A stretch of 49,011 nucleotides of DNA from assembly GCF_000709345.1 (NCBI RefSeq), contig NZ_KL448329.1, forward strand, positions 1 to 49,011, read 5' to 3'. The first letter of the stretch is position 1. Every line of letters starts with the position of its first letter. This document shows positions 8,833-15,900 of the stretch, in pieces. A model generated the notes under the pieces. The model was given only the letters and a program-made list of their open reading frames with translations, made no database searches and was not told where the DNA came from. The position numbers and the translations under genes are program-made. Source of the DNA: Polaromonas glacialis (GTDB taxonomy: Bacteria; Pseudomonadota; Gammaproteobacteria; Burkholderiales; Burkholderiaceae_C).

Positions 8833-9371
8833 GAGGGATACCCTGCAGATATTGCGCCGGTGGGCGTGCAGATTGCAGCTTTTCCGAGGAGGGTAAGACT
8901 AATTTTCGCCTGCTTGCCGAGGGGAGATTCGAACAGGGAACTGCCTGTTGGCGTAGCAAGTCCCCGTATTGGGTCAAAACTAGGATCTGTCGAAAATGTT
9001 GATGTTGAAAGCGTTGCACCCCTAAAGTCGGTTGAACTGACTCGTTGGAGATCGCAATAGTCCGTGTCCGTCGTAGTTGCGCTCGTGCAAGTACATGTGG
9101 CACCTAATTTCATGCCGTAACACCATGTGATGCCCGTAGAGAAATTGATAAATACGGTCTGGTTGTTTTTTATTGCCGATGTTCGGGCAAATTGAAGATT
9201 TGTCAGTAGCGCGTCGGATGCGCCTTTGAGTCGATATTTATCCAGTGTGGACTGGTAGGACGGTAGCGCAATGGCAGCAAGAATGGCGATGATGCCAAAA
9301 ACGACAAGCACTTCTATCAGTGTTAAGCCTGATTGAGGCTTCCGATAGGTCAAACCTAACCTATTCATCAT
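8826..9371 (-). CDS. fimT: FimT/FimU (GspH-like) minor pilin
   Basis: A prepilin of ~181 residues from ATG at 9371 (or 9368). The leader ends PQSG before LTLIEVLVVFGIIAILAAIALPSYQ, with the consensus Glu5. The GspH/FimT head follows, with ALLTNLQFARTSAIKNNQTV and several Cys. The frame is open to 9440, but the ATGATG at 9371-9366 overlaps the pilE stop and gives a normal short leader, so I take that start. FimT/FimU proteins initiate minor-pilin complex assembly. Confidence 0.85.
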   Translation of the reverse strand: MMNRLGLTYRKPQSGLTLIEVLVVFGIIAILAAIALPSYQSTLDKYRLKGASDALLTNLQFARTSAIKNNQTVFINFSTGITWCYGMKLGATCTCTSATTTDTDYCDLQRVSSTDFRGATLSTSTFSTDPSFDPIRGLATPTGSSLFESPLGKQAKISLTLLGKAAICTPTGAISAGYPSC

Positions 9372-9859
9372 TTTCCCCAGCAAGTCAAAGGGGTGTAGCT
9401 CGTTACAGCTCCAGTTTGCGTAAGCGTCAAACTCGGACATTCAGTGTCCGACCCCTGTGCCTTGGTTGTCACAGGGGTCGCAACCAGCGTGTACGCCGTA
9501 GCCGTACCAACGGGGACCGTTAACGTGTAGTAGCCACCTTCAGAAAGGGACGCACCGCCGATTTGCGCGAGCGTGCCGTAGGTTGTGTTGCTGATACGAT
9601 ATTTCTCTTGTGCCAACTGCAACGTGCTGAGGGCCACTATCGCATCAGACCGGTTTGATTTCCTGATATACGATTGATAGGAGGGCAGTGCGATGGCGGC
9701 CAAAATGCCGACAATGGCAACCACAATCATCAGTTCAATCAGGGTAAAGCCTTGACTCTTCGTGTAGTCTTTGAGAAAACGGTGTCTCACCGAAGTCTCT
9801 GTTGGACTAAAGAGGTTTCTTTTGCGATCTAAAAAAATTTTTTTCTCCCAGCTATTCAC
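9368..9859 (-). CDS. pilE: PilE-like type IV pilin
   Basis: A type IV pilin, first gene of the operon. The cleavage site is KSQG|FTLIELMIVVAIVGIL, followed by AAIALPSYQSYIRKSNRSDA, very typical of PilE of betaproteobacteria. The mature part is ~126 residues with a C-terminal Cys pair (TECPS...LTCWGK). The frame opens with GTG at 9859 and would give an unusually long 37-residue leader. An internal GTG at 9790 would give a normal 14-residue leader and may be the true start. PilE proteins of this class are minor pilins in Pseudomonas. The promoter region upstream is only ~75 bp before an IS5 fragment. Confidence 0.88.
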   Translation of the reverse strand: MNSWEKKIFLDRKRNLFSPTETSVRHRFLKDYTKSQGFTLIELMIVVAIVGILAAIALPSYQSYIRKSNRSDAIVALSTLQLAQEKYRISNTTYGTLAQIGGASLSEGGYYTLTVPVGTATAYTLVATPVTTKAQGSDTECPSLTLTQTGAVTSYTPLTCWGK

Positions 9860-9934
9860 CGTGTAGCCACCTAATGGGTACCCATCTTAGGGTAGTAGCT
9901 TTTGAGCGATATTGTGCCATTTTGTAAAAAACAT

Positions 9935-10270
9935 TTATATGTAATTTCTACTGCTATGCGTCTCCGGGACGTTCAGTGGAGCCACTTTATGAGTGCTGGC
10001 GATGTGCACAAAGCCAAAAAACGTGAAGTCGCGCTTGTCAAAGCAGGTGGCCACACGGCGAAAGACTTTCATGCGCTGGAAGAGGTTTTCAACCAAGTGG
10101 CATGCCTTGTAGCGGTGCCGGTCCAGAATGCGTAGTTTTTTGCGGTTCACCCTGGAGGGGATGACGAACTGCATGCCACGCTTTTGTGACGCCTGGACAA
10201 TCTTGTCTGAGTCGTATGCCTTGTCAACCAGCAGGGCCTGGGCCTGCAGGACATCAAGAAACTCGGGCAC
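9935..10270 (-). pseudogene. IS5-family transposase, C-terminal fragment
   Basis: The ~111 residues match the end of IS5-family (IS1031/IS427-like) DDE transposases: an Asp in LLVDKAYDSDKI, then QFVIPSRVNRKK, and the Glu in HLVENLFQRMKVFRRVAT followed by R and D/K. The N-terminal two thirds are missing, so it is inactive. It directly abuts the pilin operon's upstream region and may have altered the operon's promoter. Confidence 0.8.
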
Positions 10271-10296
10271 GGGTTTGAGACAAAACTTCGGAAATT

Positions 10297-10392
10297 TGCC
10301 AGGCTCATAACTTGTAAGTTGTGGGCCTGGCCGAAAAGCCTCATGAAGCCAGGCTCAAAAGACGCTTAAACAAGTTTCGAGCCTGGCTTAAA
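10297..10392. repeat. CCAGGCTC repeats with perfect 11-bp inverted repeat
   Basis: AAGCCAGGCTC at 10346-10356 is perfectly inverted as GAGCCTGGCTT at 10379-10389 with a 22-nt loop. A further direct GCCAGGCTC lies near 10299 and a related GGCCTGGC near 10324. There is no T-run after the stem, so it is not a simple terminator. It lies between an IS5 scrap and a serine resolvase and could be recombinase-binding sites or IS ends; function unknown. Confidence 0.45.
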
Positions 10393-10564
10393 TTTGACGA
10401 ACTATCTTTTGAACCAAAAATTGGCGACATTGCCAACTGCCGTGTCTCCACCTCGCAGGGGAGCATCGAAGCCCAACGGGTTGGCAGGGGCCTGGCGCCA
10501 AAATAGCTGCAAGGCAAAAACAGGCAAGACTACCTGATGGGCCCAGTCAATTGAATACGCCATT

Positions 10565-10591
10565 AAAGCCAGCTTTCGAGCAGGCTTTTTT
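10565..10591. terminator. Hairpin terminator near resolvase 3' end
   Basis: AAAGCCAGC (10565-10573) pairs with GCAGGCTTT (10580-10588) with one mismatch and a TTTCGA loop. It is flanked by a T-run on the plus strand and TTTAAT on the minus strand. It probably ends transcription of the resolvase gene, which stops at 10642. Confidence 0.5.
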
Positions 10592-10641
10592 ATGCCCGGC
10601 GTATGCCGGTGGTAAAAAATATTGCGCCTTGATGACCACCA

Positions 10642-11319
10642 TCAGGCGCAAAGCCTGGTCAGGAGATTCGATACGCTGGTTTTATGCCAAGTGCGCCGGC
10701 GCGGCGTAAGGATGCCCCGTGCATTGAGCGCCCTGGCGATATTGCCCAGGGAAATGATGCCTTCTCCTTTCAGGGAATCGATTACCGGCCGCAGATCGGC
10801 CGCGTGGTGATCGGCTTTGGCCTTGATGACCGATATCGCTGCCGTGTTTCCTTTTGCGGCTTTTTTCAGTGCAGCAGCGCCATTGGGGTTTCCAAGAATC
10901 TGCCTTCGACGTTTTGCTGCCTGTAAAGCGTCCTTGGTGCGTTTAGAAATGGCTTCGGCCTCCTGCTGCGCCACCAGGGCCATGATGCCAATGGTCAGGT
11001 TGTTGGCCTGGGGCAGGTCGGCGGCGATGAACCGCACGCCGGCGTCCTGCAGCGTCATCAAGAAGGCGGCGTTGCGGCTGAGCCGGTCGAGCTTGGCGAT
11101 CACCAGGGTCGCGCCGGTCACCTTGGTGAGGTGCAGCGCCTGGGCCAGTTGCGGGCGGGTGTTGAGCTTGCCCGTCTCGATTTCAGTGTAGGTCGCCAGG
11201 ATGCTCGCGGGCAGCGAGGTGGCGTAGTGCTCGATCGCCTGGCGCTGCGCCTCCAACCCCAAACCCGACGATCCCTGCCGAGAAGTGGAAACGCGCAGGT
11301 AGCAGACGATTTTTTTCAC
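10642..11319 (-). CDS. Serine recombinase (resolvase/invertase family)
   Basis: A 225-residue small serine recombinase. The catalytic Ser lies in YLRVSTSRQ (residue ~11), and the conserved DRLSRN arginine cluster (IAKLDRLSRN) and the long E-helix region (QQEAEAISKRTKDALQAAK) follow. The C-terminal part, GEGIISLGNIARALNARGILTPRR, is the helix-turn-helix. It starts at GTG (11319). Such enzymes resolve plasmid multimers or transposon cointegrates. A dyad element that could be its site begins a few bases upstream of the start. Confidence 0.9.
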   Translation of the reverse strand: MKKIVCYLRVSTSRQGSSGLGLEAQRQAIEHYATSLPASILATYTEIETGKLNTRPQLAQALHLTKVTGATLVIAKLDRLSRNAAFLMTLQDAGVRFIAADLPQANNLTIGIMALVAQQEAEAISKRTKDALQAAKRRRQILGNPNGAAALKKAAKGNTAAISVIKAKADHHAADLRPVIDSLKGEGIISLGNIARALNARGILTPRRRTWHKTSVSNLLTRLCA

Positions 11320-11330
11320 TTTTGGCCTCA

Positions 11331-11370
11331 GGTATAGAAATGGCTAACGGTCGTTACGCCATCTTATACC
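11331..11370. promoter_or_regulatory. Dyad element upstream of resolvase, possible res/operator
   Basis: A 40-bp imperfect palindrome centred at 11350/11351: GGTATA (11331-11336) mirrors TATACC (11365-11370), ATGGC mirrors GCCAT, and TAACG|GT|CGTTA is perfect at the centre. The size suits a resolvase dimer on a res site I with the crossover at the centre, and its position also allows autoregulation. Confidence 0.5.
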
Positions 11371-11442
11371 GCACCAAAATGGAGAAAAAATGTGTCTTGG
11401 GTTCCGGGAACCTGGCACTTGAAAATAGCCAGAGGCCGGTGC

Positions 11443-11571
11443 GTGAAAGCCGATCGCCATCAAAACCGTGCGCTGGAACTGGTGGCTGCGGGGCAGTCGT
11501 ACCGGGAGGTCGATCTGCCCTTGAGCATCAGCAAGCGCGACCGCGCAAAACAAGCAACGATTACAGGCTGA
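11443..11571 (+). pseudogene. Serine-recombinase C-terminal HTH fragment
   Basis: In frame from GTG at 11443, about 42 residues include RALELVAAGQSYREVDLPLS, which matches the C-terminal helix-turn-helix (HTH_7) of Tn3-type resolvases and invertases (usually ...LVAAGQSYREIARELGIS). The catalytic domain is absent and the second helix is degraded, so it is a scrap of another recombinase gene in the opposite orientation to the intact one. Confidence 0.55.
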
Positions 11572-11749
11572 GGTTCGGTGGGTAGTTCCACCAAAACGTA
11601 TCTGTCAAATCCCTGAAATCCAAGCCTGGCGCGGGTTTGCGGGCGATCTTACTCATTTACGAACGAATCCTTACGCCTAGCCAATCCCAGCCGACCCTTT
11701 ACTAGTCCCCCCAATCCCGTTAAGCGTTGGCAGTCCGGATTCTCGCTCC

Positions 11750-12400
11750 TCAGCCGCACATAGAACTATCTTTTCGTTCAGGCTCAGGCCTGTCGATGGC
11801 AGTGCGCGCTTCCCTTTCCTGGTAGTTCACCGGGGCGAGGACAATGATGGTGGGAGGTGCCTCCGCGGTAAGCATCGATTGCAAGGTCCTACCGTCCAGT
11901 AAGCACAGGCCCTCAGGCAGCGAATCGGAGGTCGCGAGATCTGCCTCAAGCGCGAGTCGCTGCTCTGGTTTCATTCCAATAACGATGAATAAATACCAGC
12001 GACTGCCCAAGCATAAAATCTCGCGATTGGCAATGCTCGGCGACTCATTGGGTACGCCCCTCCGGCAAAGGCTGATAGCAGCCCCGAGGTCGGGCGCATA
12101 ACCGACTACTCGGCTAGGCGGCTTCAGACCTCGACTGCGCGCTGGCTGGGCCTCGAACGCGCCGAATTGGCAACCACTCGGCCCATCGTGAGGAAAGAGT
12201 ACGAAGTCCGGTGGCTGTATGACTGTGGCTGTAACGGTGACGTGATAGACCGACAGCGGTACTAATTCCGACAGGGTGCCCCCATGTCGATCAAAGAAGT
12301 CGACCCACTGTGCACGTGGCGTTTCGTCTTCAAGTAGGACGGCAAACGTCAACGATGTCGGCGGAGTCCGATCCTCAGCGGAGGAGGGCGAAGGGTTCAT
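11750..12400 (-). CDS. Unknown 216-aa protein of the MPE-Hsp90 operon
   Basis: I do not recognise a family. The N-terminus is low-complexity (Ser/Pro). Residues ~15-65 alternate strands (SLTFAVLLED, VYHVTVTATV), and strand-rich segments such as REILCLGSRWYLFIVIGM and PPTIIVLAPVNY suggest a globular alpha/beta protein. The tail is charged. The ATG overlaps the stop of the GRDP-like gene upstream (ATGA, 12397-12400), so it is translationally coupled and is the last gene of the three-gene operon. Confidence 0.75.
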   Translation of the reverse strand: MNPSPSSAEDRTPPTSLTFAVLLEDETPRAQWVDFFDRHGGTLSELVPLSVYHVTVTATVIQPPDFVLFPHDGPSGCQFGAFEAQPARSRGLKPPSRVVGYAPDLGAAISLCRRGVPNESPSIANREILCLGSRWYLFIVIGMKPEQRLALEADLATSDSLPEGLCLLDGRTLQSMLTAEAPPTIIVLAPVNYQEREARTAIDRPEPERKDSSMCG

Positions 12401-12930
12401 TGAGTGCTCCGGATTGCCAAGCGCGAACGCCGAGATTTAGCGGGAACAATGGTCATGGGCTCACCAAAGGTTCGTTCGTAAAGCGCGCAAGTGCGCTCAA
12501 ATGCCTCGTACTTCCTCTGCAGACGCAACTCGCTGCCAAAGCCAAGGTACGGAAAGTGATGGAGATACTCGCCGAAGAGGGCTTGCATGTCTTTGTGGTA
12601 GCTATGAGTGTCGAGGATGTGCGCATGCCAGACCGCGTCCGCGAACTTCGTCGGAACCAAAGGATAGGGAAGGCACGAATTCCAGAGCCGCAAGGTTAGC
12701 AAGCGTTTATACTCCCGCTCGGCCAAATCTGCCCGCTTGACCGACCAGCAACGCTCTGCCCGCAAGGTTGCTTTCACCGCCTCAAGGTTGATCGCCGCGA
12801 CGCGAGGATCGACGCCGTCGCGCAGCAATCGCTTCAGGCACGCCTGGTCCATCGGAAGATCAGGGCGATTCATCAGGTAATCGCCCTCGCGGAGGCTTTG
12901 CACGGAGCGGGTCTTGCTGTCGAGCGTCAT
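12397..12930 (-). CDS. GRDP-like (glycine-rich-domain-containing-protein-like) protein
   Basis: A 177-residue protein whose middle section FADAVWHAHILDTHSYHKD and FGEYLHHFPYLGFG is the hallmark of the GRDP/DUF1399 fold: a Trp-His-x-His-x-Leu-Asp motif and a following His-His-Phe-Pro. The three or four conserved His and the Asp could bind a metal; no biochemical role is established to my knowledge. The N-terminal ~55 residues are helical. It starts 17 bp after the large metallophosphoesterase/ATPase gene and overlaps the next gene by 4 bp. Confidence 0.7.
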   Translation of the reverse strand: MTLDSKTRSVQSLREGDYLMNRPDLPMDQACLKRLLRDGVDPRVAAINLEAVKATLRAERCWSVKRADLAEREYKRLLTLRLWNSCLPYPLVPTKFADAVWHAHILDTHSYHKDMQALFGEYLHHFPYLGFGSELRLQRKYEAFERTCALYERTFGEPMTIVPAKSRRSRLAIRSTQ

Positions 12931-12947
12931 GCCGTGAACCTCGACGG

Positions 12948-15900
12948 TCAGCCGGGACCGATCCCGCGCTGCAGCCAGAACTCGATGAAGGAACGAGCAT
13001 CGGAAACATCGAGCCCGAAGCCTTCGAGCACCGGAAATATCGCCAAGAAGTCCGAAAATCCCGTATAGTTGGTCTCCAGTACGGCGGCTACGTTGCAGGC
13101 AAAGACGGTGTTCTGGTCGTGAGGCAGGTGGCGCAGCATCCGCAGAACGAGCGCTCCGGCCTGTGTTGTCAGCTCGAATATGGGTGGCACCTGGATGCCC
13201 AGTCGTGCAAGTGATTGCAGCACGTCGATGAAGATCTGGCCTTTCCAGCCATCCCTATTGGAAATCGTGCGCAGCATGTAGGGGTCCACCTTGTCGTACC
13301 ACGGCGCATGCCCATCACCATTTCTGGACAACAGGATGAGGTGGCGCTCGTTCGGAGCAAAGCCACGGTTCTCCGGGTCAATGTGCGGCCATTGGATAAC
13401 ACCCAGCATTTCCAGCGGTCGCGCCCAGTCCATCACCTGCTGCAGGCTGCAGGACCATTTCACAGCCGCATTGAGCAGATGACCCAGCGGCAACTGTCCG
13501 TCGATGCGACGGAAATCCCTACCGCCCAGGCGCAGATACTGGGTGAGCAGCACCAAGTGGCGCTCTTCGGGGATGAAGTCACGCACTGGCGCGACCTTCT
13601 CATGCAGTGCTTCGGGCAACGCACCCAACACAAGCAGCATGTCTGCCGCAATCCCCAGTGACATTTCCAGTTCTCCGCAGGCCCAGACGAGGTGGCTCGC
13701 GTTGACCTCCTGGACCCAGGGTGCCTGGCCATCCAGCTCTTCCGACAGCAGTATTTTGAACGCTTCGGTCGGACGGACGCCGCGATAGCGATCAAGGGTC
13801 GGCACCTGAATTCCCAGCGCGTGGAGCGATGCACAAGCGGCGACCACCGCCTCGTACTTGAAGCTCGACCGCGACAACGCTTCGACCACTTGACCGGGGG
13901 GAACCGTCGAGCGCCACGGCTCGCGCCCATCCAAGCGCCGCGACAATAGACGTGCCATCAGGTCGTCAGGTCGATAATTTGCCGGCAAGCCACTGCACGG
14001 TGGAATCTGCACGCCCAAGGCAGCCAGAGGCTCCGCCACCGCCAGAACGTCGCCCAACGTGCAAGACCAGTCGACGCAAGCCGTCACCAATCGAGCCGGC
14101 GCAATCGTGAAGGACCCCGAGCTATCTCTTGTTGAGGCCATCAGCGCCACATGCCGCTGCGTCGGCTGGAATTCCGCCGGCATGGGCGGCGGCGTCTCAC
14201 CCGCCAGCGGCGGCAGGCGAGCTAAGGCCTTCTCGACATCGCCCCACGTCATGTCGTACTTGGCGGCCACCTCGACAAGGGCGGTCCATGGTCGTCCCAT
14301 CCGAGAGAGGGCATCGTGTAAGTCGAGATCGCGCTGTCCTGGAACGAATTCCGCGTGTCCTCCGGGGAGGGACTCCGCCTCGAACCCGAAGTCCCGCAGC
14401 GCGAGCGCTGCTTCGGCGACAACCGTTAGTGGCAGCCTGTGCAATACGGCCACGGCAAGCTGGCGCCGCGCCGTCACGCACTTGGACAGGTAGGTTCTGT
14501 CATGGAATAGCAGATCGAGACGTAGCGGGTCGTTACCGAGCGCTTCCAGCTTTTCGATGGAAAAGCCCAGGCTCGGCAGCGACCGCAAACACTCAAGCGC
14601 CGATGACGCACCGCAGCTCAAGTGGTGCATCACCAACTGGAGGTCATCCGCTGTCAGGCAATTCGCACCCTGCAATGTCTCCTCATCATTGTTCCCGAGT
14701 TGATCCAAGAATTTCCGGTGGTCTGCGGTCAGCTTCGAGAGGTCCGCAGTGATCGGTGGCACGACAACTCGCAGCCCTGTCGATCGCAACTCGGCGCATG
14801 CCTGGGAGATATCTGCCATCGACATGCCCATCGACAACGCGGCGCTGAGAATTTTCCCTAGGGAGAGTACGTGGTGAGGATTACGATAGTTCCCACTAAT
14901 CCTGCGAAGAAGGCTGATGGCAGCAACGCCAGGGACTTCGCAGCGCGCGAGATGGTCGACATCCGGCAGAACCACGCCTAGGTCGGCCAGCGGTCGGGCC
15001 AGGTCGGCGATCTCGGCAAGAGTCAAGGCCCATGAATCTGCGGCCTCAATCAGGCGAACGAGGGAAAGCTTCACGATGCCCGAGGCATTCCAATTCCAGC
15101 TAACGTCCGATGAAAGCAAGCGCAGGCCGAGGCTCTCCACGTCCGACCACCCACGCTGAGCCGCGTAGAGACCGAGCATTTTGTACGCTTCAGGAAGGAC
15201 GGCGCTTGGCGCCAGTGCAGCCGCGCGAGCGGCCAACCAGCGAGCCAACGCCCCACCGCACGACGAACAAAAAAGGGCAGTGAGCCCGTTGATCTGCTCG
15301 TCGCGCCTGCCCCGGCCGTGCCAGAGCCATTCCTGCCGAAACAGCCAGGCATCGAGCATCGGCGCCACGCCGATGGGTCGTTTCAGCAGCATGCTGCTCA
15401 GCGCAGGAAACGCGGCTGTCTGCGTGCTATCGGCCCGCGCGGGCAGCAGAGCAGCGGCCAGGCTACCGCTGCGCCAGTTTCGGTCGATGAAAGCCAACGG
15501 CAAAAGCCAGTCTTCGAACGCCGCTTCCAGAGCAAAGAGATCGACCTTAGGCAGATCGAGCAGAGCGTGCCACCCGCCGTCACGGATGGCTTGGGTGAGG
15601 TGGTTGAATCCGCGTGGCCATGATGTCACCTCCGAGCGATCGACCTTCAGCTCCGGCCGCAGGTCCTCGTTGAGGTTGGCGAGCAGGTAAGGCGCACGCA
15701 GCGTCTTGGCAGCCGCCGTGGACACGCCGTCGACCAGCAGGTGAAGAGCACCGGCGTTGTCCTGCTCGCCGACCGAATGCCAATAGAAGCGAGCATGCCC
15801 ATTGCGGTCGCGCCCGTGCGACATTGCCACGGCATCCGGCAACGCCCGCTTGAACCCCGGCGCTGGTTGGCCTGCTTCGAGCAGCAATGGGGGCTGTCCC

